From Chara braunii (Eukaryota > Streptophyta > Charophyceae > Charales > Characeae): a stretch of 35,638 nt of DNA. Shown here one piece after another: positions 20,041 through 29,275 of this stretch (its first letter is position 1; each line of letters begins with the position of its first letter). A program made the translations under genes and the position numbers. The notes beneath the pieces were generated by a model. That model had not been told where the DNA came from, made no database searches, and saw only the letters and a program-made list of their open reading frames with translations. The DNA lies in the NCBI GenBank assembly GCA_003427395.1, contig BFEA01000758.1, positions 377,251 through 412,888 on the forward strand, given 5' to 3'.

Positions 20041-20784
20041 TTGCCTTGGCTTTGGCCTACCACTGGCCAGGAGTGTGCAGACCTCCCGTCAGCCTGACAA
20101 CCCTTATTCGGCCCGCCTCAGGCCAGGACTAGTCAGACCATTTGTCTTGACAACCCCTTAAACTTGCCTCCAGGTCAGGACTACCGTACCCGCTACTCGA
20201 GTATGGCGCCCCCTTTGGCACACCTCACGCCAGGACACCCAGACTATAGCGGGTCTGGTCACCCTATGACAGTAGACCTCCTATCAATCAAACTGTCCCG
20301 TACCCGGATTTGACCACTGTGGTCGGGGACCGGCTCACCCACCAGTTTTTGGCCCAGGGCGCTAGCTGCCCCACCCAGATTTTGAGTGTGGGACACGGTC
20401 TAACCACGGTTCCAGGCTCTGGCGAACCTCACTGGATTGCGTCCTTTGACTGCGGTAGGGTTTCAGCTGACCCCTCTTGACCTCACAGGCCAGACTCCTG
20501 GAGTCTTAGCCTCAACCAACTACGGAATTCGACACTCGCGTCGGGGACCTGCTGACCCCACTAGATTACAACCTACTGCGGTAAGGCTCTGGCTAGCCCC
20601 GACAATGAATGCGTCTTTAGGTTAGAGAAGAAAATCCCAGGCACAGACAACCAAACAAACATCTCAAACCCACAATTATACAGCCCATGCCCCAAATAAC
20701 GAAACAAACGTTTCTCAAGAGACGTCCCTTCGGTCTCAAGAGACACTGAACAACAACAATAATAACCGACAATGTATTTCCTAA
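20041..20784. other. Unassigned GC-rich stretch with short dispersed repeats
   Basis: No gene seen. The 16-mer AGACCTCCCGTCAGCC at 20079-20094 recurs at 20785 and 20863. The words GCCAGGA, TCAGGACTA and GGGGACC recur, suggesting old short-period repeats. Confidence 0.4.
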
Positions 20785-20935
20785 AGACCTCCCGTCAGCC
20801 TAAGGAAATACAAAGTGCTGATCCCAGAGAGGTGCCTTCCCTCGTCTCAGAATACTCCCAAGAGACCTCCCGTCAGCCTCAAGGAAGTATAGAGATACTG
20901 GCCCCAAAGAGGTCCCTTCCCTCATCCGGGACAGA
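20785..20935. repeat. 78-bp tandem duplication
   Basis: AGACCTCCCGTCAGCC at 20785 and 20863 begins two copies that continue through AAGGAA(A/G)TA and CCCAGAGAGG or CCCAAAGAGG to CCTTCCCTC. Confidence 0.85.
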
Positions 20936-21120
20936 AGATAGCCAACTAAGACAAGAAACATGAAGTCCCCATGTCGACAACTCTCTTGTCAAGCAAGGTT
21001 GAACTTCTTTATGCCTATCTTCTTGATGTCTCTTTTAGACAGGCAACTTAGTCAGAAGACGGAAAGTCCCTCTACTGACAACTCCCTAGTCAGACAAAGC
21101 TGAACTTCTTTATGCCCGTC
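20936..21120. repeat. 101-bp tandem duplication
   Basis: Two copies starting AGATAGCCAACTAAG (20936) and AGACAGGCAACTTAG (21037) both end in TGAACTTCTTTATGCC (21000-21015 and 21101-21116). The second is truncated just after this word. Confidence 0.85.
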
Positions 21121-21584
21121 ATATTTTCTTTTCATCATGAGATTAATACTAGTTACTCTTTGACGTGCCACAACCATGAGTTCTTTGAACTTAACATCAC
21201 TGCAACTACTACTTACAGTTGTCCCCTACTCAGGGATCTGATGCTTGTGGATCAACTGCGGCGCAGTATTCATGATACTTTAATCTCATCGTCACTGTCA
21301 CTTATAGAAATAATGAAATCAGTTCAAATGCAAAAACGAGTATGGCTCATTTGAAAATATTTTCTCATTCCTCTCATGTCAGAATTAACATGCTGAAAAT
21401 TGACATACTGAATTGACAATGCAAGAGTAGTCAAAGTCTGTTGAAGTTCTTGTCTTTGCAACGCCTCTCTGTCTCACTATACTTCTCTCAACTTTCAGAA
21501 GCAGTTTTCTTGTTGGATGGTTGACTCTTCGTTCCTTTCTTTGTGATCATTGTAGGGACCAGGTCATGATTTTTGAAAATAAAC
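21121..21584. other. Unassigned stretch downstream of integrase remnant
   Basis: No gene seen. On the minus strand this lies just 3' of the integrase remnant, where a polypurine tract and LTR would be expected; neither is evident. Confidence 0.4.
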
Positions 21585-22303
21585 TTAGGAGAGCCTTGAT
21601 CCTGACACCATATCATGAACTCTTGAACCATCCATCTCTGATATCTCATAGACTTTGCCTTCTGCTTCACTTGTAATTCTGTAGGGACCGAGCCATCTGG
21701 GCTCCAATCGTTTAGTCCACTGAGTTTGAAGGGAATTGTCAAATAAGAGGACAACGTCACCAACCGTTAATTTCTTTTTCCTTATATATCTCTTCTTGTT
21801 CCACTTCTCTTGATCTGACAGAGTGCTGGTTGTCATTCTCTTTGCAGTATCCATCACTGCCTGATCAACCTCTTATATCTGCCTCATTCTGATATGAAGA
21901 AGTTATGAAATGGAGTATTCTTTATCACTCTTTTGACTTTACCATGTCTTGATTATAGTCTCAATAGGTAGAGTAGCATACCGACCATACCATAGAGTGA
22001 ATGGGGCATAACCAGTGGTTCTTTTGACAGTAATGTTGTTAGCATAGACCGCAACTCTTAATACTTTTGGCCAGTTTCTAAGGTTCCCTTCACACCATTT
22101 AGCTAATGAATCTTTCAAACAGTTTTGTGACCTCTCTCAACCGGTGCATTTGCTTGAGGATGGTAAGTAGTTACATATCGAATTTTGACACCCAGTCTGA
22201 GAGTGGTTCTCCTTACGATCTCATTCCTGAACTCAAATCCTCTGTCTGAGATAAACTCTCTGATGAAGGGATACCTGAGATAAACTTCTTCTATCCAGTC
22301 GCT
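21585..22303 (-). pseudogene. Ty3/gypsy-type integrase remnant
   Basis: Decayed retrotransposon integrase, the enzyme that inserts element cDNA into the genome. Minus-strand codons from 22303 read SDWIEEVYLRYPFIREFISD then RGFEFRNEI and YHPQANAPVERGHK. The SDRG aspartate and the VER glutamate are separated by 35 residues, the D-x35-E spacing of retroviral-type integrases. A frameshift follows (TGA at 22115-22117). The next frame gives LRNWPKVLRVAVYANN and TTGYAPFTLWYGR, ending in a TAA at 21939-21941. A third frame, 21857-21585, gives KLTVGDVVLLFDN and RLEPRWLGPYRI, the GPY/F C-terminal module. The zinc-binding N-terminus and first catalytic Asp are absent: sequence before 22303 belongs to the unrelated ORF at 22.3-23.4 kb. 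Beyond repair by simple drift alone. Confidence 0.88.
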
Positions 22304-22309
22304 CTTCGC

Positions 22310-23445
22310 CTACACTCTAGAATCACCTTCCTGATTACGTCCACCTTCACCGCACCTCACACACTATTCTCCACTCGTGCCATGGCTAGCACCTTGCCGC
22401 ACCAATCACATATATGATGCAAAAAATGTTTGCGCAAAGCCTTCTTTAGTGCTAGAATGTCCTTTCTGGTTATGGCGTGAGCCAGACGGGAGAAGATCGA
22501 CCGCACCTGTCATGTCCCCGTAAATGACATTTCTCTCCCCCGCCGCGAAATGGGCTCTGACGCGAGCAGTTGACATCAACCACGATTACAAACCGACGCA
22601 ATGTGTCCTTCACGACTGACGTGCCCTTGACCATAACCGCCCTAGTTTTCCTTGCCTCGCTGTCGTCGAGAATTGACCTTTGGGGCGCTCTCCACAGGTT
22701 CAGCGGGCGGGTGATCCCTCCGCCACTGTTCCAGCCCGTGCCAGGACTAGGTCTTTGCATCCAGGTCGCTGGCCTCGCTCTCGGCCTCAGTGTCCCGGTC
22801 CAAGTGTTCCTTCTCACGCTCTGTTGTCCTGATAGAAGTCTCCACCTCATGGTACACGACTGTCATCGGATTTCCGCCGTGACGCCATCCCTCCTGCACC
22901 TCCGTTTACCTTGATTCTTGGCCTCCGTGACGGCCGCCTGCAGTCCCTGATCCATCCTCATCTCCTCTTCTCTGGTCCCCTCAACGTTTATTTTTAATTT
23001 TGCCTCCTCGTCGTAATGACTATAATCTAAGATGGTCGTAATCGTAGGTCCCCCCTTTGATATTCGCTCTCACCTCCTTATGAATTGGAGGTACTTTGGC
23101 GTATAGCCATGCAACCCATTACAATAGGCCATAGCTACGCACACTCTGAATCGCCAGCACCGCTCTGATTTGTAATTTTGCCTCCTCGTCGTAACGACTA
23201 TAATCTAAGATGGTCGTAATCGTAGGTCCCCGCTCTGATATTCGCTCCCACCTCCATATGAATTGGAGGTACTTTGGCGTATAGCCATGCAACCCATTAC
23301 AATAGGCCATAGCTACGCACACTCTGAATCGCCAGTACCTGGCGCACACGCACACCGCTTGCCTTTCCCCTGAACCCTTCACCGCTCTACCCCTCTCCCT
23401 GATTTCACCAGCGTTAACACAGTGAAGCCTCCCGAGTGAATCCAC
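22310..23445 (-). pseudogene. Unrecognised TE-like ORF, copy 2 (with internal duplication)
   Basis: Minus-strand frame from the ATG at 23445 gives MDSLGRLHCVNAGEIRERGR and later NGLHGYTPKYLQFIWRWERI and TTILDYSRYDEEAKL. This last block is repeated 178 bp further on, with a stop replacing one Trp. Sequence then continues as MRMDQGLQAAVTEAKNQGKR, a frame change, SIRTTER, an acidic stretch, GTGWNSGGGITRPLNLWRAP and, after more breaks, ILALKKALRKHFLHH and VLAMARVENSVCEVR near 22360-22470. It matches copy 1 at 17.8-18.3 kb. The family is unknown to me; charged helices and repetition suggest a transposon structural protein. It abuts an integrase remnant on the same strand at 22303, which may be a chance junction of two elements. 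Confidence 0.5.
22996..23338. repeat. 178-bp tandem duplication inside copy 2
   Basis: TGCCTCCTCGTCGTAA occurs at 23001 and 23179. Sequence after each runs in parallel for about 160 bp through GAATTGGAGGTACTTTGGCG to CTGAATCGCCAG, with only about ten differences. The duplication splits the ORF. Confidence 0.9.
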
Positions 23446-24349
23446 TGGCCAATAGTCGATAGTGTGGCGGCTCCTCCTTTTTCTAAAACCACCAAATGTC
23501 GCGGCCTCAGTGTTCTAAACGGGGTGCTTAGGACCACTTTCAGGTCGATAACTGGAGCAAAAATAAAATAAAGCAAATAAAAGAAAAAGGAAATGAGACA
23601 ATCAAATCCAAATGATTATTTAAACGCGCGCCACTCTCAATCAGCACCAATAGTCTTTTCAGCTAAATTTGAAAAGGCAGTTGGCTCGGCGCGCAGTGGT
23701 CCCATAATGGGATCCCAGCCGAAGTTTTCCCGTCCTCAAAATTGACCGCTGGTCTTACCCTCGATGGGTACCCGCTTCCAATGGTAAGGGGGGGGCTTAT
23801 GACCTTCCACGGGAGGTGATAAGCCTCCTACCAAAACGGCCGCGGGTTGCCCCATTTTTCTTGGGGTCCCTCTTTGCGACGATTAGCACGTAGCGCCTAC
23901 AGCAGATCGAAACGCGACGGGCCGACCGAGCTAAGCCACCCGCCTTCAAATCATAATTCGAGACTTGCACCGTTCGCCCTCCCGCGACGTGACTGGCGGG
24001 GACTGAAGTTCGAAAGGGCTAAAAGAATTGGAGTTAATTAAAAGAAAAGAAAAAAAGAAAAGACCCTAGTGCCACTACAACTATGGGACCGTCTGGTTTT
24101 GACGCCCGAAAGTAGCGGTCCGAATTCGGACGCAAGAGGGAAACATAAAACTTTTCGTTTCCATTTCCCCCTTTATCCGTCTTTATTTTTCTGTATATTT
24201 TCCCCTCCCTTTTAAGCCTCATTTTTCTCATAATCTGACCACAGATACATAGCACGTAGTTTGAAGGAACTTCGCTGTCCTTTCACTGTCGCTAGAGTTC
24301 CGTGAGTTTTTGTCTGGCACACAGCGTAGGGCCGGGAAACCGCGCCCTA
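23446..24349. other. Unassigned stretch between elements
   Basis: No gene supported. TCCCAT and ATGGGA at 23700-23712 make a short palindrome. An A/G-rich tract lies at 24038-24062. The word GGCTTAGCTCGG on the minus strand near 23930 resembles a tRNA A box but no tRNA can be folded around it. Confidence 0.4.
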
Positions 24350-24369
24350 CAACACTGGGCCGCGAAGTA

Positions 24370-24489
24370 TGGAGGTTGGAGGAAGACATCCAACCGGCGA
24401 AGGTGGAGAGAGCAATTGCTGAGCTCCCGCGGTTGAAAGCACCAGGGCTGGATGGTATGCTGGAGATAACTTTTTTGTTGTCCTTGTAA
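24370..24489 (+). pseudogene. LINE ORF2 pre-RT segment
   Basis: Frame reading WRLEEDIQPAKVERAIAELP then RLKAPGLDGM. The block AIxxLPxxKAPGxDG directly precedes the RT fingers in LINE ORF2 and is highly characteristic. The frame ends at a TAA at 24487-24489; the following GLP-x-EFY part is altered, and a frameshift separates it from the RT frame that starts by 24501. Confidence 0.85.
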
Positions 24490-24500
24490 CACTGGCCTGC

Positions 24501-25352
24501 AATGAAGCGCTTAAAACTGGTATCGTTCCGAAAGGCTTCGCAGATGCCTTTATAATCCTCCTGTATAAGAAGGGCGCGAAGGAAGCAATCCGGAACTGGC
24601 GCCTGATCTCCATGCTCAATGCATTGTACAAGATTTTGGCCAAGGTACTGGCAACCCGCTTTAGGGATGTGCTACCACAAATTATCGATGCCACACAGAA
24701 TGGCTTTGTGGCGAGTCGGCAAATTCTTTCAACCATGACTCTGGCGCAGCAGATCTTGGAGGAGGCTCAATGTACAGGCTGTGCGAAAGCGTTTTTATCT
24801 GTCAACCTTGAGAAAGCGTACGACCGGGTCAGGTGGGAGTTTCTCTTGCAGGGGATGGCACGCAGAGGGATTGGAGGCGTCTATCGGGGGTGGGTCAAAA
24901 CCATGCTGACGGGAGCTGCGATGGTTATGCAAGTCAATAGCGTCAGATCTGATAAGCTCACGATAACGAGATCAGTGCGGCAAGGGTGTCTGCTATCCCC
25001 CGCCCTCTATGTTATATACGTAGAGTCATTGCATGACTTTCTGCGGGTGGATGATCGAGTGCTCAGCATTAAGGCTGGCTGAGCGGAACTACAGTCCACT
25101 GCCTTTGCGGACAACACAGGGGTGCTGATCCCTCGGACGACCAAGCAATTACTTATTTTGAAAGAGGACCTGCATACCTTTTGCAAGTACTCAGGGGCCC
25201 GGGTCAATTGGTCTAAGTCAAAAGCCATCCTCCCGCCGGGCCTTGCCCCGCCAGGAGGATGGGACATCTCTACGGCGGGAGAAGGTGAGGGGATGAGCTT
25301 CTCGGGAGGTAGTGTGATGCCGGCCGTAGGGGGGTCGAACAGATGGCGATAA
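24501..25352 (+). pseudogene. LINE reverse transcriptase domain, active site lost
   Basis: Core of ORF2, which would copy element RNA at a nicked target site. Visible blocks in order: NEALKTGIVPKGFADAFIIL with YKKG, NWRLISMLNALYKILAKVLA, QNGFVASRQIL (motif 2a/3 region), SVNLEKAYDRVRW (motif A), RSVRQGCLLSPALY (motif B), STAFADNTGVLI (motif C) and NWSKSKAIL (motif D/E side). Motif A has Asn where the first catalytic Asp of D-x-EKAYD is expected, and motif C reads FADN instead of FADD. An in-frame TGA lies at 25080-25082 between motifs B and C. The length is normal for the domain apart from these lesions. All three changes (GAC to AAC twice, probable CGA to TGA) fit loss of CpG. Confidence 0.92.
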
Positions 25353-25442
25353 GAGCAACGGGGGCGGTGGGACGACGCAGAAGGTGGAGTAGTAGGGGGA
25401 GCATGGGAGTGTTTGGTAAAGCCATTGTCATAAAAAAACTCG

Positions 25443-26085
25443 GTGCTTGCTATGCTGTGGTATGCAGGTGCTGTCCACATGCTGGGTAAGCGTCCTTTCC
25501 GATACATCAGAAAAGCGATTCATGCACACCTGTGGTCAAACAATGCGGATGCAGTTGATTCCATATGCGGGGTAGCTTGGAATAAACTTATCCAGCCGAG
25601 GCGATTTGGGGGCTTGGGATTGCTGGACACACACCTGCAGATCACAGCGCTGCTGTTAAGACAGCTCTTGTGGTAGTTGCTCGGGAGAGTTGGGGGTGCC
25701 TGGCAACATGTCAACCGGATCCACCTGGCCTATGCGTTACAAGTGCCGGCAGACAAGGTGGAATTGTGCCTGTTGGATGATAAGACAATATGCCACATCC
25801 GGAGGGAGACGGTGTGGTCAACAAAATTGGCATTGAGAAAGAAGGTACAAGTGCACTGCAGGCTGCCTCAAAACTGCAGATGCAATTTATAACCAATTGC
25901 TATTTGGCAACAGGTTCATCTGTGATGCTGCCGGCGGCCCCTTTACCTGGCAGAGTCCAAGAGGAGCGTATGGATGGAAGTGGGCCGAGCAAGGCGTCTA
26001 CAAGGTCGGGCATCTATGGGACTGCAGGGATTTGAATCAGAATGCAGAGGTGATGGACTCCCTGCACGGCTGCATGAAGAGGTAG
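25443..26085 (+). pseudogene. LINE ORF2 post-RT region
   Basis: Continues ORF2 with KAIHAHLWSNNADAVDSICG then VAWNKLIQPRRFGGLGLLD, the W-x-x-L-x-x-P-x-x-x-GGLG block common after the RT of plant LINEs. A TAG at 25674-25676 interrupts the frame, which goes on as LLGRVGGAWQHVNRIHLAYA to 25892. A frameshift then leads to CDAAGGPFTWQSPRGAYGWK to the TAG at 26083-26085. The stretch between 25353 and 25442 is open in another frame with no motif. Confidence 0.8.
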
Positions 26086-26640
26086 CGGAGGGTGGATGAA
26101 ATCAGGGAAGCCAATACCCCTGGGTGGATTGATATCTTGAGAAAGGACAATATTACGCCAGGAGAATGGGTAAAAATAAAGGGAGAGAAGAGGCTGCAGA
26201 GAATACATAGGGTGAGGCAGACCTTGGAAGAAGGTGGGCTGCAGGTTATGGGCTGGCAATTGAACACTGGATACGAGGGGCTGGGGGAGCCCCTGACGGA
26301 GATTGATATAAGGGAAGGGCCTCCTACAAGCGGCTACACAGGAACCTGATTGAAACTGTGGCAGTATGCGAAAGTAGGATAAAGGGGAAAGTGAGTATCG
26401 ACCGTTTCGGATAGCATCCAGAAGGCGGGACCTGGACTGGGACCCAAAGGAATGGGAATGGCCGGAGCAAGGTATGCAGAGGAAAGACGTGCCGCTTTAG
26501 GATCTTACCACCAAAAGCATTTACAACTCCCTGGTGGAGCCGGTGGATATCTGCAGGGAACTGAAGAACAAATGGGCTAAAAGGAACTGCTTCCGAATGC
26601 ATACTTTAGCAGATGGACCCAACGAAGATGGAACAAGCGA
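26086..26640 (+). pseudogene. LINE ORF2 C-terminal spacer, frameshifted
   Basis: Frame segments MDEIREANTPGWIDILRKDN (26092 onward), YKRLHRNLIETVAVCESRIK (from 26325, shifted) and IYNSLVEPVDICRELKNKWA (about 26518-26580, shifted again) appear in the order expected of an ORF2 tail. They are placed by position between the RT and the zinc-binding block; individually they carry no diagnostic motif. Confidence 0.6.
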
Positions 26641-27263
26641 TGTGCCACCTTGGCAGCACTGCTGGATCAGAAACAGGCAGGGGTGCTGTGGCAAATTTAC
26701 CATCTGGCAGTTCCCACAGCACAATGTATTGCGGCCAAGAGCCGGCACAAGGACCAGGGATGTGCGGCGAACTGCGGGCAAGTGGAAACAGTGCCCCACA
26801 CATTTGTACACTGCCCGACTGTCCGAGCATTTTGGGAGTGGTGGGCGCAAGAGGTGGCAGATAAGACCCCGCTGATAGTTACTAAGATGGATGACCACCA
26901 TCAGCCTCCTAGGAGCACTGATGAAGGTGGACAGGACACAGCCACAAGATATGTTAGCAGAAGAGACCCTGCGGGCGGCAGTATTATGGGCGCTGTGGAC
27001 CTGGAGGATTGTAGACAGGGAGCCTCCCCGCCGTTACAGGCGTAGAAGGAAAGGGCACTATAGAACACTAGAATAGCCCTCCTGGCGGACCTGCATCAGT
27101 GCAGCCGCACAGGGGTGACAAAGGAGGAAGGTTCTTGGAAGAGATGGGACCCCTACCCCCAGTTGATCACGGGGGACTCTGTGGGCTGCATGCAGTTCGG
27201 CCCGATTCGACTGCGTCATTGGCCTGGGACCGACCCAGAAGTGGAATCCAGGCAGAGCAACTG
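26641..27263 (+). pseudogene. LINE ORF2 zinc-binding tail (zf-RVT type)
   Basis: Frame from about 26641 reads LLDQKQAGVLWQIYHLAVPT and CAANCGQVETVPHTFVHC followed by FWEWW. The spacing C-x3-C-x7-H-x4-C with a following FW is the zinc-binding signature of many plant LINE ORF2 C-termini, thought to act in RNA or DNA binding. A frameshift near 26890 moves to EETLRAAVLWALWTWRIVDR, which ends at a TAG at 27074-27076. A third frame, 27073-27263, continues ALLADLHQCSRTGVTKEEGS to a TGA and may be the native C-terminus. Confidence 0.8.
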
Positions 27264-27355
27264 ATCTGTGCCATAGTTGGAGAAGTAGGAAGTAAGGGAT
27301 GGAGGGAAAGGAGTATCATAGAAGGTAGATGTACCATAATAGAATAGGGGGCAAG

Positions 27356-27387
27356 TATAGGGGAGCTGGAAGTAGGTTAGGGGGAAT
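27356..27387. repeat. Direct repeat copy left of solo LTR
   Basis: ATAGGGGAGCTGGAAGTAGG and the following TTAGGGGG match ATAGGGGAGCTGGAAGTAGG plus CTAAGGGGG at about 28503-28531, on the other side of the LTR. Because the left copy abuts the LTR and the right copy starts 20 bp after it, these are internal tandem repeats of the LINE tail rather than the target-site duplication. Confidence 0.8.
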
Positions 27388-28482
27388 TGCGAGGAATGAG
27401 TCCTTGTGGGGCCCTTATCAGACATGCACATGTTCTGGGCAGAGGCCCCCAGCAAGCCAAGTGCCGGCCCTAAGTGAAGGCAGGCCTGAATATTCACTAG
27501 AGCCCAAAATTCGACATTTTTCATATGTGGGTACTCGGGCTGTTACAGCCCGCCAGTTGGTTGAGTGGACGCGTGAGCCTCCCTAAGCTGCGTCGTACAG
27601 TTTGGTCCAGGCCGTGGCAGTTGCGCCTGGGCACATACAGACAATGCAGGGCCGGTACATCACGAAGTGGCTACAGGCCTACACAAAAGCAGCACTGTCC
27701 GCGTACATACCTCGGGTCCTGTGCAAATGCAGGAAACGGCCCAAGTCTGGAGACTCAGGCCGTGTCCAACTGTCAAGGGCCCACACCCTCAACTGTAGCA
27801 CTGGGCCTGGGCGCAGGTACTTGGGCCCAACCGGATGCTACTGGAAGCTTCCAGCCAGGCCACAGGCAGCCAAGCAGAGGCTCCCACTTCCATATAGGAA
27901 GGAGGGCAGCCAGGGTCTGGCATTCTGGCCCACGCAGGCAATGCGGTCACGCTGCTGCGTTAGAGGCTGCGTGCTTCGCTGAGGCCAGAGCGCGTGCGGG
28001 CGCGTGTGTTGTGAAGAGGGGTGCTGCTGGGCAGCAGAGCGCAAGCAGCCATAGCCAAGGTGCAGGGCGCTAGTGGGTAAGAGGGCGATCGGTGGTCTTC
28101 AGGAAGGAGGCGAGTGTGGGTGGACAGGGTCTGATGAGGGGAGATGAGATGCGTACCTGGTACATGAGAGAGGTCGGCTATGGTGTTGACGTCATGTACA
28201 TTGGTCTTCGGGAATCGAAGTGAGCCTGTTGCGAGAATGCTGATGTAGGTAGGATAGTCGAGTAGTGTAGGCTGGGCGCTGGGCGCCAGACAGAGAGGAG
28301 CGACTTTGGATACTGTTCGTGTGGCCTGAGGGCTTGAACATTGGCTCATTACTTATTGTATTGCTCTTATTTGAATGGCATCTCGGTGCATTTGTGCTCT
28401 CTGCTTGTACACGACTACTTGGACAACTGTGTGATTTCACAACTTGGTTTTCTGTATATCGTTCCCACTCATATTCGTTGCA
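27388..28482 (+). mobile_element. Solo LTR, relative of the 30-kb element's LTR
   Basis: Starts TGCGAGG and ends GTTGCA, matching the starts (TGTGAGG, TGCGAGG) and the end (CTTGCA) of the LTRs at 30023-30964 and 35066. Shared internal blocks in the same order: CCTAAGTGAAGGCAGGC (27469; 30083), CACTTCCAT(A/T)TAGGAA (27885; 30402), TACCTGGT, TGACGTCA (28187; 30698) and a GGGCG-GCGCCAGA block. Flanked by GAAT on both sides (27384-27387 and 28483-28486), a 4-bp target-site duplication. No internal region follows, so it is probably the product of recombination between two LTRs. At 1095 bp it is longer than its 942-bp relative and well diverged from it. Open frames inside it are not genes. Confidence 0.85.
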
Positions 28483-28975
28483 GAATAGGATAGTGAGGAA
28501 AAATAGGGGAGCTGGAAGTAGGCTAAGGGGGTAGGCAGCGGGGCATTGGGGGGGAGAGAGGGGTTAGGGGGGGGGGAACAAAAACATAAAATGTTCTAGA
28601 AAAGTTGGAAATAGAGAAGCTGGGGAACTTAGGAGATCACTCGACGGAGTAGTTGAAATTTTTCCTGTATGAATAAGGTGTAGTGGAACTTGGAAGTAAG
28701 CGGTTAAGTGACCTATGGTGGGAATATGGGGTGGTAGGGACGGTAAAGTGAGGAAGGATGGGAGTAATTGGGTAGTAAGAGTAAGTACAAACGTGATGCC
28801 GAAAAAATGGGGGCTTAAAAGGGTAGGGCTGGAAACCAGGGATTAAAGGATATAAGGACAATATAAGTCCAGAATAGGTATAAATGGGGAGGATAAGGCC
28901 TAGGTAGAAGAAAGGGTAATAGGGGTTGGATAAGATGGTGCATGAGATAGTGACAGGTAAACATAGGTGTTATGC
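28483..28975 (+). repeat. C-poor, G-rich LINE 3' tail
   Basis: Between 28501 and 28980 I count about 39 C in 480 bases (8%), with long G runs such as the ten-G tract near 28567-28576. Words of the type GGAAGTAGG, GGGTAG and TAGGGG recur. The same bias begins at about 27270, before the solo LTR, so the LTR landed in a pre-existing tail. No coding frame. Confidence 0.7.
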
Positions 28976-29275
28976 GGCAAGAGGAGCTGCTAGAGGACCC
29001 CCCCACCTTCCCCCCCCGCCCTGCTTTCCAGGAGGTTGCCCTGCTGTGTGACTGGGTGCTGCTAGTAAGCTTCCCGACCAGCAGGATAGCCCCCCCTCTT
29101 CCTCAGGGATTGGGGGGAGGGACGCCCTGTAGCAGGTCCCCCCTTGTAGGCGGCTAGGGCTGCAAGGGATAGGCTGACTCTTTCACTTGTATTCTCCCCT
29201 TCTCCTCTTGGATGTACACATATGCCTGCCAGTGATAAGTAACCGGACTGTTGCCCCCGAGAATAGAAGGGGCAT
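28976..29275. other. Unassigned stretch with C and G runs
   Basis: No gene seen. Contains C runs at 28999-29005 and 29012-29018 and a CCCCCCTCTTCC tract near 29089-29100. Confidence 0.4.

Larger units (their letters stand above)
24350..28975 (+). mobile_element. 5'-truncated LINE, split by a solo LTR
   Basis: A non-LTR retrotransposon copy on the plus strand covering the end of the pre-RT region, reverse transcriptase, thumb and C-terminal zinc-binding region of ORF2, then a C-poor 3' tail. The tail is interrupted at 27388-28482 by a solo LTR; C-poor sequence and the words GAATAGG and GGGGAGCTGGAAGTAGG occur on both sides of it. The coding part holds at least two in-frame stops and about six frameshifts. 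No endonuclease is attached. Target-site duplication and poly-A end were not found, so the outer limits are approximate. Confidence 0.8.

Noticed and set aside
23900-23965. tRNA-like A and B box words on the minus strand
   Set aside because: GGCTTAGCTCGG and TTTCGATC are too close together and no acceptor or anticodon stem can be formed.
27525-28073. 182-codon open frame and overlapping frames
   Set aside because: They lie within the solo LTR, are GC-driven and correspond to non-coding LTR sequence in the related element.
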